Positions 21,851 through 33,521 of a DNA stretch of 64,000 bases are shown here, piece after piece. The DNA comes from Balaenoptera acutorostrata (lineage: Eukaryota; Chordata; Mammalia; Artiodactyla; Balaenopteridae): the NCBI RefSeq assembly GCF_949987535.1, contig NC_080071.1, positions 30,030,236-30,094,235 of the forward strand, read 5' to 3'. A model generated the notes under the pieces. It saw only the letters and a program-made list of their open reading frames with translations. It made no database searches and had not been told where the DNA came from. A program made the position numbers and the translations under genes. The first letter of the stretch is position 1; every line of letters starts with the position of its first letter.

Positions 21851-24317
21851 GTCCTAGGGAAGATTGAGATGGGGAAGAAGGGGGCAGGAAAGGCTTCCTG
21901 GAGGAGGTGACACTGCTGAATTTTTAAGGGTGATTACTTTGGCCAGGTAGAGCACGAGTGAGGGTGCCAAAGCCTGCTTCAGGAAGTGGAAAACGCCTGA
22001 GGAGTATGGTGGGTTTGGGGAACTCAGCATGAAGGGTGAGGAGGAGAGGAAGAGCCGAGAGGTGACTGCAGCCCTATTGCCAAGCCGAGGCCCTGGGCGT
22101 TTCTTCCCACCCTTTCTTCTCTACACATCTAGGGCCATCTGACCTTTTCCTAAAATGTCCTCACTTTACCTTCCTTCACAAAAATCCCATGTTTGCTAAG
22201 TACTTGGCTCATTTAAGAATGGAATTGGCTTTTATTAGCAGTGCCTCATACCAATGTATGACTAAGACTGAAGCCTTTTGTTTATCTTTTTGTTGGGGAA
22301 AAAAAAAAACTTGCTCGTTGAACATAAATCTCTCATTGGTAAATACGTAACAGAGATGATTTTGAGCAGGCACCTTCCCGTGTTCCTTGTGTGGTCTGCC
22401 TTCCAGCCTTTGTCTGGTCCTCTGAAGAGGATAATATAGTGCATAGAATTTGCATGATGACCTTTCCTCCCCTGACCCTGCTCCCGCCACAGACATGCAA
22501 AAATTAAACATCTAAGGGAAAAAGAAAGGAAACCAAGTTAAATTATCACCTCACTATTGGCTATACCAACTGTGTCATATTGTACAGAAAAAAATCAGGG
22601 TATGGGACCCATGATAACTGGCTATATGTCATAAACTCAGCACTCTGTAGTCAGGGTCCAACACTAACAAAACAAAACAAACCAGGACATGCAGTCAGGA
22701 AAGCATGAGCATGCTTGTATGCTTTTGGGGACAGGTGAACATTTGAAATCTAGATTGTCCCAGAAAATCCAGAAAAAAATCATATGCCCACAGGACTTAA
22801 TTCACTTCAATTTCCCAAATGGTTACAAAGGGTCTTTATGTGGCAGGGGCTAGGTGCTGGGGGATTTACAAGTAAAGAGGACAAAATTGCTGTTCTCTGG
22901 TACTCAGAGTGTAAGAGGGGAAAAAGGCACAACAATTTATCAAAGGGCTACGTGCGTATGTAGCACTCCCTGGGGACAGGGCTGAGTCATCATGTTATAA
23001 TGGGTACTTTGGGTTAGCAAACCAAATTTGAGATAAACAAATCTAAGAATTGGTCCATGTAGAGAGTATCTTGCGAATGCATTTTATGATGGATTTGAGT
23101 GACAGAATTAATATTGAAGTATATAAAATATTGAATTTTCTTTATGGAATTTAAATCTTTGGATACCGAGGAACAATATTTGTCTGGTGATATCCACGGA
23201 ATAACAAGTGACCATTTTGTAATGGGATCCTTCCAGACCTTCCTACAATGGAGTGTGTACCACTAAGCCTCACTGTGGTTATTATTGTTCTGGATGCTGG
23301 GAGAGTCATTAAGTGTGCAGATTCATTACTTACGCTGTATCTTATTTGGTGCTCCTATCAGTGGAAACCAGCTTTCATCCACAGCCATCACTGATCTTTC
23401 TTTTAGGTGTCTCTTTCTTCTCTGTGGGTGGGAGAGTGGGGACAGGCATAGATGACCGGCTGGAGGGGGCAGGCATTGTAGAAGTGCTTTCCGGCTTTTC
23501 TCAGGTCCAACCCAATGACCTGAAGATTGGGATACCGTTTCCAGGAAAATGGAAACCAAGTAAGAAATTCTCAGTGTATGGGGAATGTGGTACATGCCCT
23601 ATTTTGTGAGATAAGGTGTGAGAGTCTTAAATTTGTACCTGTAACACTAGTTGATAGGTCCATATGGACCTCAAGAAGTTGCCAGATGCAGAATTTCCTC
23701 CAAAGTTGTTTTTTATGTGTCCTTTTCAAAGGACACTCTTCTTTTTCTTCTGTTATTCATTCAGATGGTAGTTCTCATCTGCGATTTTCTCTCCCATTAT
23801 TAATTTTAGTTGTGAAAATGTGTCCAATTTAAGCTGATTTCCATCCTTGTTGATTCTAATTCTGAAGTGGACTTGAACCTGTGTATATAATTTAAAGTTG
23901 ATCAATTCAAAATAAAATATTGTTTTTATCTTGAATTATGAAGGGTTTAAATGAATCCTGGCCAAACCTCTGGTGTACTAAAGTCTAAAAGCTTCTCTTG
24001 CTTCACGAGTTTAAAATTCTTATTTCTGTTTCTTCCCAATACTTATGTGGTTCAGTAAACATTTTTGAGCATTTACTACATGCTGGGTTCTGTGTCAGAT
24101 GTTAGTTGGAAAATTAGGACCGCTTTCCTTGGTGGATAAATGACAGTGTTTCTTTACTTCAGTCTCTAAACCTCAGTTTCTCTATCTGTAAAAAGGCTAA
24201 TAATCTTAAAAACTTGGCAGACTTGTCATAATGATTAAATAAAATAATTTCTATGAAGTACCTAGTACCTAAAATAATTTCTATGTTTCTATGCCTAACA
24301 CATAGTAAGAGTTCAAG
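21851..24317. other. Intron with L2 and MIR scraps
   Basis: About 21865-22010 is L2-like (AGGCTTCCTGGAGGAGGTGA). About 24150-24317 is MIR-like (CCTCAGTTTCTCTATCTGTA). The rest looks unique; overlapping frames near 23313-23609 on both strands have no recognised family. Confidence 0.4.
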
Positions 24318-24351
24318 AAAAGTAATTACTTTTTTTTTAAACTTTGGGTTT

Positions 24352-24387
<36 letters not shown>

Positions 24388-24665
24388 TGGCTGTGCTGGG
24401 TCTTCGTTTCTGTGCGAGGGCTTTCTCCAATTGCGGCAAGCGGGGGCCACTCTTCATCGCGGTGCGCGGGCCTCTCACTATCGCGGCCTCTCGTTGAGGA
24501 GCACAGGCTCCAGACACGCAGGCTCAGCAATTGTGGCTCACGGGCCTAGCTGCTCCGCGGCACGTGGGATCTTCCCAGACCAGGGCTCGAACCCGTGTCC
24601 CCTGCATTGGCAGGCAGACTCTCAACCACTGCGCCACCAGGGAAGCCCCAAAAGTAATTACTTTT
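24318..24665 (-). mobile_element. CHR-type SINE, reverse orientation, 16-bp target-site duplication
   Basis: The element is 24334-24649, with (TTTA)n at the left and GGGGCTTCCCTGGTGGCGCAG (read on the - strand) at the right. AAAAGTAATTACTTTT is exactly repeated at 24318-24333 and 24650-24665. The sequence is close to a young CHR consensus and is used here as the reference copy for base-change comparisons. Confidence 0.95.
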
Positions 24666-25929
24666 GATCAATCTGAATTTCTCTGTGTTAAAGGAGGGCA
24701 AAAATGAATTGAATTCCCTTACCTAGTCAAATAATACTACTCCAAGTGTGCGTAATACCTTAGTGTCCCATATGCGTTTTATCTAGGCTTTGTTTCTATT
24801 TTGTAATAATTTAAATTATATATAGTAATATATAATAATAATTAAAACCTCTTCCCTTTTAAGAAAAGCTTCTTGGAGATTGGAGAGAGAACATGGTTTT
24901 CTGGCTTTCTGACTTTTAAAGTGGCATGAAATTTGGCACCAAAGTCCTTCACTTTTCCAGAACAGCAGGATAAGGCCCTTGTGGTGGAATCAGGAGGCTT
25001 ATATTTTGGCAAAGAAGTCAGGGCACACAGGGTCCAGCAGGCATCAGGGTCTAGGGTGCACATTCTACCTGCCTGTCTCTATTACTTACCAACTCACCCT
25101 GCATCAGTGTCTTGAAACTTAACATGGGTCAAAATAGTACTTCAAATTTAAAATGAGGCCCTAGAGTTTTTCTGGACATATAAAGCACTCACATTTGCAA
25201 GCACTTAAATAAACGTTAGCTGTTATCATACTAATGATGATTAGTAGCAGCACTATAGTTGCCCTTGAAGCAAAGAAGGACCTCCTCTGTGTGGACTCAT
25301 TTCTTGAACGAGTTTTGGCTTTTCTTAAGAATTTCATGAGGATTTATAAAAATCCATCCCTCTTTGGGATTGTACTGCTAGGTAGACGTGCCGTGCCTGT
25401 TGCTGCCCCTTGGCCTTTGCTCATACTGTTACCTGCCACCACCACCCCCCACAACACACACACAGGATGCCCTTTCCCTTTCCTTGTCCTGACAAATATC
25501 TGCTCATCCATCAAGACTCTGTTTAGTTACCCTCACTGAGCAAATCTGGGCATTTAGTGAGCGAGGAATTTATGGCAGGCACTGTGCTTAGTGTCTAGCG
25601 AGAGCAGATCTGGAAGCAAATCGTTACAAGCTGTGTGGCCTTACCTCCTCCACGAAGGGGGCATCATACTCCCATTCTCTTTTTCCCCTAGTAGCCCCGA
25701 CAGTTCCCGCTTTTGTGTACCCCCTCAATAATAACAATAACAGTCCATTGCTCTTACTTCTGTTTTTATCAGCTAACCTATAAACTCCTCTAGGGCAAAG
25801 GTCCATCTTACCCCTGTTTGAATACCCAGCACCTGAACTGTGCTTGCACATAGAAGGTGTCCAGTAAATGTTTTTAGCAAGAGTGAACACGTATTTTAGC
25901 GCTAACAACCTTCTAGGGATTATTTGCCA
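24666..25929. other. Intron with an L2-like fragment
   Basis: About 25380-25530 is L2-like in reverse (GCCCCTTGGCCTTTGCTCAT, then TGCTCATCCATCAAGACTC). No gene was recognised. Confidence 0.4.
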
Positions 25930-26629
25930 AGTCTTTGTTTCATGCATTGCCCAAATATATATTGAGTGCCTACTGTATGCCAGCAGTCCTGAAGTGCTTG
26001 GGACATAGTTTACATTTCACTGGGAGAGGAAACAATGGACAAGTAAATAAAATATATGGGATATCAGTTGGCTTGGAGCACTCTGGAGGAAAATTCAGCT
26101 GAAAGAAAGGTCAGGAGTGTGTGTGGGTATGAGCGTTTAGGGGTTGTCAGGAAGTCACAGTTGAGAAGGTGGCGTTTGAACCAAGGCCTAGGAGGTGAAG
26201 AGACCTCTTGAGCGGAGGGGGGGCAGGTGCAGGTACCCTGAGGAGGAGCGCGCCTGGCCGATGTGAGGTCAGGGGTGTACGGGGCTGAGGGTGTGTGGTG
26301 GAGAGAGAAGTAGGAGGTGAGCTAAGGGGGTGGCCAGATGGTACAGAGCCCTGAGATCCCTGGAAAGACTGTAGTGTTTACTCTGAGAAAGCACCCATTG
26401 GAGGGTTTTGAACTCATGGCGAGGGGGGATGTGGTCTGATTAACATTCTAATGTGATCACACTGGCTGATGTGTTCAGAATGGATTGTGGGGAGGTAAGA
26501 GGGGCATGGGAGACCAGGTAGAAGAAGCTACTGCAGTCATCCAGGGAGAATTCTCCGTGGCTTTGAACCAAGGTAGTGGTAGTGGAAGTCGTAAGAAGAG
26601 TTTAGGAATTTTTAAATAGTTTTAATTTT

Positions 26630-27175
26630 GAAGAACTTCAAACATAAAAAAGGGAAAATTTAGCCAACACCCATATATTCATCAACATTTTTGACTTATT
26701 TGCTTTACCTATGCCGTTTTTGGTAAACCATTTCGAAGTAAATTACAGATGTCACGAGACTTTGTGCTTCAGCATGAATCTCCAGGAAAGAAGGATGTTC
26801 TCCTGCAGAAACAGAGTGCCATTATCATACCAAACTAATAGATAGTTCGTATTCAGATTTCCATAGTTGTCATCCCGGAGATGCCTTTTATATCTGTATT
26901 TCTTTCTACATAGAATCTAATCAATATTCATTCATTATATTTAGTTGTTATGTCTCTTAAATCTTTCTCTTTCATTTTAACTTTTCTATTTTGTAACAAT
27001 TTTAAGTTTACAGGAAAGTTTTAAGACTAGTATAAGAAATTCTGTATAAACTTTATCCAGATCCAACAGCTGTTAATATTATGCCCTAGTTGCTTTAGTA
27101 TTGTTTCTGTGTAAGTTTCAGCTCTGGATTTATTTTGAGGCTAAACAGAATTTACCGAGAGATTGGTTGTTATGC
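26630..27175 (-). mobile_element. Old L1 (L1ME-like) 3' end, reverse orientation
   Basis: The stretch from AGTTTTAATTTTGAAGAACT through the ATTTCCATAGTTGTC region to TATTATGCCCTAGTTGC resembles reverse-oriented 3' sequence of an ancient L1. It is highly diverged with no frame left. Confidence 0.5.
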
Positions 27176-27872
27176 GAGAGCAAGTGAGCAATTCAACATT
27201 GCCCCGCAGGATTTGGCCCAGCAGGTGGAAGGCGGGAGTTGCCATTTGCTGAGTTGAGGAAAGTGAGAGAGGAGCAGGTCTAGGAACAAGCTGGGGTCTC
27301 AGTTTTGGTTGTGTCAAGTTTGTGCATGCTGGAGGGGTGTCCTAGGCCGCTGGGTATACGAATAGGGAGGTTAGGGACAAGTCTGCAGGTATAAATGTGG
27401 CAACTGTCAGTGAATAATAGATGGTATTTACAGCCCGGAGACTGTGAGATCAGAAAGAGAATGAGGGTAAGAGGAGAAAGCGTCTGAGGCCTGAGCCCTC
27501 GGGGTGTGCTCGTGTTAGAGACAGTGGCGTTAGGAAGGAGCTAATAGAGGAGATGGCGAAGGAGGGAGAGTAAGCAGGAGAAAGCCGGAAGAAGAAGGTG
27601 CTAGCGACCAACCACAGTCAGACACGGCTGATGGGTCATGTAAGTCGAGGACTGAGAAGAGACCATTTTATTTGGTCATGGGTGTCATGAAAGTCGTTGG
27701 TATCTTTGACAAGAGGAGTTTGGATGGAGTGGCGGGGGTGAAACCTCAATCTAAGAAGGCTCAAGAGAAAATGGGAGGAGAGAAAATGGAATATGGGGAA
27801 CTTTCAAGGAGTTTGTTGTAAAAGAGTGGTTCCGGGAAAGAGGGAGGTAACTCAAGGAGGGATGTGGGGTTA

Positions 27873-27946
27873 AAACTTTTTTTATTTTTAAATTTTTGTT
27901 GATTTGTAAATTGAAGTACAGTTGATTTACAATAAGACTTTTTTTA
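27873..27946 (-). mobile_element. Very short L1 3' tail (about 50 bp) with target-site duplication
   Basis: The insert 27885-27934 contains ATTGAAGTACAGTTGATTTA, the reverse 3' end of cetartiodactyl L1. AAACTTTTTTTA (27873-27884) and AGACTTTTTTTA (27935-27946) flank it, 11/12 identical. Confidence 0.6.
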
Positions 27947-28602
27947 AGGAGGGGAAAATTAAGGCATAATTGTGTGCCAATGGGACTGATCCAGCAGAGG
28001 GGGAGAAATGGATGATGTGAGAGAGGGGAGAGATGACGAGAGCTGTATCCCTGCCTAGTCAGGAGGAGCAGGAATACGGTGCCCACGTACCAGTTGCCTT
28101 CAGTAGGAGCACGGCCAGGAGGGAAGCCAGAGAACCTGAGCCGGGATGCAGGCAGGTAGAGTCCTGTTGAGCCATTGGGAGAAGTCAAGAGATCACTTCT
28201 ACCATCTTAGTGAAATAGGAGATGGGGTAATCAGCGGACAGTAAGGAGGGAGGACAAGGTATTGGAATTTTGAGAAGAGAGAGGAGAAAGTGTGAAATAA
28301 TTGTCTGGAAGTGTATTTATTCATTTCTTTGGATGGGCTATGTTTATGTATGTGTGGGGTGGCAGGCAGGGAGGGCGTGGGGCATTATAGATTGCCTTTT
28401 CTAGGAAAGAAGTGTCAGTAGAGTGAGGTCACTCTTCAGTGCCCAAAGCTGCTGGGTTGGGACACGCCTTCACCGTGCAGTGAATGGCTACCTAAGTGGG
28501 CAGCTAGGTAGAAAGCAGAGGTTTAGAGCCCTGGCTCAGGCATCTGGTGCAGCTTCACTGCAGGCGTTTATCAGACCACACTGTGGAACTGGTACTAACC
28601 AG

Positions 28603-28961
28603 TGTTAAGGACCGAATGTGTGTGTCTCTCCAAAATTTATATGTTGAAGCCCTAACTCCTAATATGATGGCCTTAGGGTTAGAAATGGTCATGGGGGTGG
28701 TACCTGCATGATGGGATCAGTGGCCTTATAAGAGGAGGAAGAGGCACCGGAGCTCGCTCTCTCTGCTCACACAAAGAGGTCACGTGAGCACACAGCTAGA
28801 TGGTGGCCATCTGCAAGCCAGGGAGAGAGCCCTGAACAAAAACCAAATCTGCTGCCCCTTTGATCTTGGACTTCCCAGTCTCCAGAACTGTGAGAAATAA
28901 ATGTCTATTGTGTAAGCCACACAGTCTATGGTATTTTATAGCAGCAGCGTTGACTAAGACA
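28603..28961 (+). mobile_element. MLT1-type MaLR LTR
   Basis: TGTTAAGGACCGAATGTGTG, then ATATGTTGAAGCCCTAACTC, GTGGCCTTATAAGAGGAGGA, GATCTTGGACTTCCCAGTCT, CAGAACTGTGAGAAATAAAT and a terminal GCGTTGACTAAGACA match an ancient MaLR LTR. TG...CA ends are visible. It is a solo LTR. Confidence 0.85.
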
Positions 28962-30129
28962 ACCCATAAGCATTTACTAATTATCCTTTCTACATTTACT
29001 GTTTAGAGGAGGGAGGGCAAGTCACTTATGTCCTTCAGTCAGTCTGTAACTTTGGAGATACTGAGGGGACAGAACTGACCCACAGAGCCTATTTTGCATA
29101 TGGTTACCTTTAAGGAAAATGTTCCCATCTTAATAAAGCACTATTATATCTTTTAGTTCATTGTCCTGTGAGCTGCTGAGGTAGTAAATTCTTGTTAAAT
29201 TGGAGGACGTTGCATTCCAAACTCCCTTCTATCCTAAGAAATTCTGTACCACATGCTGAAGATTCTTAAGCTACCACGTGGATTCCTCTTGAGCTTTGGA
29301 TGATTTGGTGCATTAGAAATTTTTATTTCGTTTAGGCTTTTACTTTTGAGAAACACATCCAGATATGCCCATAGCCAGCCAGCCAGTTTTCTAAATCTGC
29401 ATATAAATGAAAGAGAAAAAAGGAAAAAAGGCAAGCAGCATTTTCCCCCTGTTTTTTTCTCTTTATACTTTGTACATTGTATCCTCATTAAGTGATTTCG
29501 ATCTAAGTTTCTCCCTTTAAAAGTAAGGAATTCAAAAAAAAAATTAAAAAGAAAAGAATTCATTAGAAGACAATCAAGCAAATAAAAAACTGTAAGGGAT
29601 GCATTTTCATAAAACCCCATGAGTATAACTCTTTTGATACTTAAAAAGTAGTCTGCTGCCTCTGAGAATTATCTCAAATAAAATCCTTTTTTCCCTCTAA
29701 AATTATTAAATGTGTAATTAAATGTCTGCAAGATATGATTTAATGGCTCAACTAAAATCAAAAGTTTTTCTATAAATATAATAAAGTTTTAATCTCAATA
29801 GCAAAAATAATCATTCTTTCAGTTGTAACTTTTTATTATAGGAATTTTAACATATGCACAAAAGAAGAGAAAATAGTATAATGAATTTCCCTGTATCTGT
29901 CATACGGCTTTAACTACGATGTACATTCTGCCATCTCTTTATGATAACAATTCTTAACCTGAAAGTTATAAAAATTATTAAAACTTTTTTGAACAGACAA
30001 AACATTAATATGGGATGTGGGTACAAGATAATATGCCTAATATGCTTTAGGGTGGAGCCTCCAAGTTAGAGACCTAGGGCCTGCAATGGTTTGTAAATGG
30101 CCTGAACCTTGGTTCCCCATGGCCTCAAG
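28962..30129. other. AT-rich intron with old L1-like scraps
   Basis: About 29820-29990 resembles an ancient L1 tail in reverse. The 128-codon - strand frame at 29234-29620 has biased, low-information composition and no recognised family. No gene is supported. Confidence 0.4.
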
Positions 30130-30690
30130 TTCACAGAGCTCAGCAGGACTTGCTCAATCCCTTCCTTGCCTGTTACGCTCCAGTCGTAAGTCACTGCTCT
30201 CAGAGTTCTGTGCACAGTCTGACTCAGGCCCTGCCCCCATCATTTTTACTCTGCTTTTGACTCATTCTCATTGCTTCAGAGTGCAGCTCAGGTTCCCTCT
30301 TTTTGAGGCTTCCTCTCATCACCCTACCCCTTGCCTGGCACAGGTGTAATAAGCACCTGGAACTCCCATAACAGGACTGCCTCTCTCCCTGTCTCTGCCC
30401 TGGAGGAAAATCTAAACCAGACACCCTGGCCTGCAGGGCCCTGCATCTCTGGATCTTGGCTGTCTGCCTCTCTGACTTCATTCCCTTCCACTAGGCTCCA
30501 GGGACATCACCGTGCCTTCCACGTGTCAGCTCCTTCTTGCCTATGTATGGGCCTTTGCACTTGCTGTTCCCTCTTCCTGGAATGATCTGCCCCATGGCTT
30601 TGATTGTCAGGGTGCTGCTCCCCAGGGGCCCCCCAAGAACCCCTTCCCCAGCACAACACTGCCTTTCTCCCCAAGAAATAAATAGCTGTA
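30130..30690 (-). repeat. L2 LINE fragment, reverse orientation
   Basis: GGCTTCCTCTCATCACCCTA, then CTCCTTCTTGCCTATGTATG, GGGCCTTTGCACTTGCTGTT and CCTCTTCCTGGAATGATCTG is the usual reverse L2 3' region. Confidence 0.65.
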
Positions 30691-30811
30691 TCACTCTTGT
30701 AGGAATAATTTTCTTACTTTTACTTTCAATCTTACCATTTATACATGTATTCCAAAACAACATAGTTTAGTTTTGCCTGTTTTTAAACTTAATATGAGTA
30801 GAATCATATGG
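30691..30811 (-). mobile_element. Old antisense L1, left part (interrupted by a younger L1)
   Basis: TTAATATGAGTAGAATCATA belongs to an old reverse L1 that continues at 33522. The younger L1 (30825-33508) was inserted into it. Confidence 0.55.
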
Positions 30812-33521
30812 TACATTTTCTTTTTTTATTTAATTTATTTACTTATTTATTTATTTTAACATCTTTATAGGAGTATAATTGCTTTACAGTGTTGTGTTAG
30901 TTTCTGCTGTACAATGAAGTGAATCAGCTATATGTATACATGTATCCCCATATCTCCCCCCTCTTGCATCTCCCTCCCACCCTCCCTATCCCACCCCTCT
31001 AGGTGGTCGCAAAGCACCGATCTGATCTCCCTGTGCTACGCAGCTGCTTCCCACTAGCTATCTGTTTTACATTTGGTAGTGTATATATGCCAATGCTACT
31101 CTCTCACTTCGTCCCAGCTTACCCTTCCCCCTCCCCGTTTCCTCAAGTCCATTCTCTACATCTGCATCTTTATTCCTGTCCTGCCCCTAGGTTCTTCAGA
31201 ACCTTTTTTTTTCTTTAGATTCCGTATATATGTGTTAGCATACGGTATTTGTTTTTCTCTTTCTGACTTACTTCACTCTGTATGACAGATTCTAGGTCCA
31301 TCCACCTCACTACAAAAAACTCGATTTTGTTTCTTTTTACGGCTGAGTAGTATTCCATTGTATATATGTGCCACATCTTCTCTATCCATTCATCTGTTGA
31401 TGGACACTTAGGTTGCTTCCGTGTCCTGGCTATTGTAAATAGTGCTACAATGAGCATTGTGGTACATGACTGTTTTGAATTATGGTTTTCTCAGGGTATA
31501 TGCCCAGTAGTGGGACTGCTGCGTCATATGGTAGTTCTATTTTTAGTTTTTTAAGGAACCTCCATGCTGTTCTCCACAGTTGCTGTACCAATTTACATTG
31601 CCACCCACAGTGCAAGAGGGTTCCCTTTTCTCCACACCCTCTCCAGCATTCATTGTTTGTAGATTTTTTGATGATGGCCATTCTGACCGGAGTGAGGTAA
31701 TACCTCATTGTAGTTTTGATTTGCATTTCTCTAATGATTAGTGATGTTGAGCATCCTTTCATGTGTTTGTTGGCAGTCTGTATATCTTCTTTGGAGAAAT
31801 GTCTGTTTAGGTCTTCTGCCCATTTCTGGATTGGGTTGTTTTGTTTTTTTGATATTGAGCTGCATGAGCTGCTTGTATATTTTGGAGATTAATCCTTTGT
31901 CAGTTGCTTCATTTGCAAATATTTTCTCCCATTCTGAGAGTTGTCTTTTCGTCTTGTTTATGGTTTCCTTTGCTGTGCAAAAGCTTTTAAGTTTCATTAG
32001 GTCCCAATTTTTTATTTTTGTTTTTATTTCCATTTCTCTAGGAGGTGGTTCAAAAAGGATCTTGCTGTGATTTATGTCATAGAGTGTTCTGCCTATGTTT
32101 TCTTCTAAGAGTTTGATATTGTCTGACCTTACATTTAGGTCTTTAATCCATTTTGAGTTTATTTTTGTGTATGGTGTTAGGAAGTGTTCTAATTTCATTC
32201 TTTTACATGTAGCTGTCCAGTTTTCCCAGCACTACTTATTGAAGAGGCTGTCTTTTCTCTATTTTATATTCTTGCCTCCTTTATCAAAAATAAGGTACCA
32301 TATGTGTGTGGGTTTATCTCTGGGCTTTCTATCCTGTTCCATTGATCTATATTTCTGTTTTTGTGCCAGTACCATACTGTCTTGATTACTGTAGCTTTGT
32401 AGTGTAGTCTGAAGTCTGGGAGCCTGATTCCTCCATCTCTGTTTTAATTTCTCAAGATTGTTTTGGTTATTTGGGGTCTTTTGTGTTTCCATACAAACTG
32501 TGCAATTTTTTGTTCTAGTTCTGTGAAAAATGCCATTGGTAGTTTGATAGGATTGCATTGAATCTGTAGACTGCTTTGGGTAGTATAGTCATTTTCAGAA
32601 TGTTGATTCTTCCAATCCAAGAACATAGTATATCTCTCCCTCTGTTGTATCATCTTTAATTTCTTTCATCAGTGTCTTATAGTTTTCTGCATACAGGTCT
32701 TTTGTCTCCTTAGGTAGGTTTATTCCGAGGACAGTCTCAGAGACCTCTGAGACAACATTAAACACACCAACATTCGAATTATAGGGGTCCCAGAAGAAGA
32801 AGAGAAAAAGAAAGGGTCTGAGAAAATATTTGAAGAGATTATAGTTGAAAAGTTCCCTAACATGGGAAGGGAAATAGTCAAGTCCTGGAAGCACAGAGAG
32901 TACCATACAGGATAAATCCAAAGAGAAACATGTTGAGACACGTATTAATCAAACTATCAAAAATTAAATGCAAAGAAAAAATATTAAAAGCAACAAGGGA
33001 AAAGCAACAAATAACATACAAGGGAATCCCCATAAGGTTAACAGCTGATCTTTCTGCAGAAACTATGCAAGCCAGAAGGGAGTGGCAGGACACATTTAAA
33101 GTGATGAAAGGGAAAAACCTACAACCAAGATTACTTTACCCAGCAAGGATCTCATTCAGATTCGATGGAGAAATTAAAACCTTTACAGACAAGCAAAAGC
33201 TAAGAGAATTCAGCACCACAAAACCAGCTTTACAACAAATGCTAAAGGAACTTCTCTAGGCAGGAAACACAAGAAAAGGAAAAGACCTACAATAACAAAC
33301 CCAAAACAATTAAGAAAATGGTAGTAGGAACATACATATTGATAATTACCTTAAATGTAAATGGATTATATGCTCCAACCAAAGGACATAGTCTCGTGGA
33401 ATGGATACAAAAACAAGACTCGTACTGTCTACGCTATGAGACTAGATACCAATTACAGGACAGAAACTGTAAAAAATACAAACACATGGAGACTAAACAA
33501 TATGCTAATACATTTTCTTTT
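30812..33521 (-). mobile_element. L1 element with 5' inversion (twin priming), target-site duplication
   Basis: TACATTTTCTTTT is exactly repeated at 30812-30824 and 33509-33521, bounding one insertion. The part 30825-32728 is L1 3' end and ORF2 on the - strand, with its tail at the left; ORF2 fragments are recognisable (for example [19 protein letters not shown]). At about 32729 the orientation flips, and 32729-33508 is ORF1 to early ORF2 on the + strand. This is the signature of twin priming during target-primed reverse transcription. All frames are broken, so the element cannot move by itself. Confidence 0.92.
32729..33508 (+). pseudogene. Inverted 5' arm of the L1: ORF1 C-terminal half plus pieces of ORF2
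   Basis: The frame at 32930-33259 encodes the C-terminal half of the L1 ORF1 RNA-binding protein (GIPIRLTADLSAETMQARRE, KGKNLQPRLLYPARISFRFD) and ends with its natural stop at LLKELL-like sequence. After the intergenic segment, ORF2 begins near 33318 ([15 protein letters not shown], the endonuclease start). The text then jumps from the GYKNKTR region at about 33420 to sequence matching [14 protein letters not shown] ORF2 at about 33434, so several hundred bp of the endonuclease are missing. Confidence 0.85.

Larger units (their letters stand above)
25930..28330 (+). repeat. Ancient interspersed repeat (mammal-wide), interrupted
   Basis: G/A-rich text such as CATTGGAGGGTTTTGAACTC, GTGGTCTGATTAACATTC, GGATTGTGGGGAGGTAAGAG, CTGCAGTCATCCAGGGAGAA and ATCCAGCAGAGGGGGAGAAA follows an old repeat found across mammals. 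I cannot name it securely. It is broken by an old antisense L1 tail (about 26630-27175) and a 50-bp L1 tail (27885-27934). A 145-codon - strand frame across 27751-28188 is incidental. Confidence 0.55.

Noticed and set aside
23313..23609. Possible exon, with frames open on both strands
   Set aside because: No match to ceramide synthase or any family I know, and no convincing splice pair.
27751..28188. 145-codon Pro/Leu/Ser-rich frame on the - strand
   Set aside because: It lies antisense to an ancient purine-rich repeat, which explains both composition and lack of stops.
29234..29620. 128-codon frame on the - strand
   Set aside because: Hydrophobic low-information composition, no recognised family, and no sign of splice sites or conservation that I can judge.
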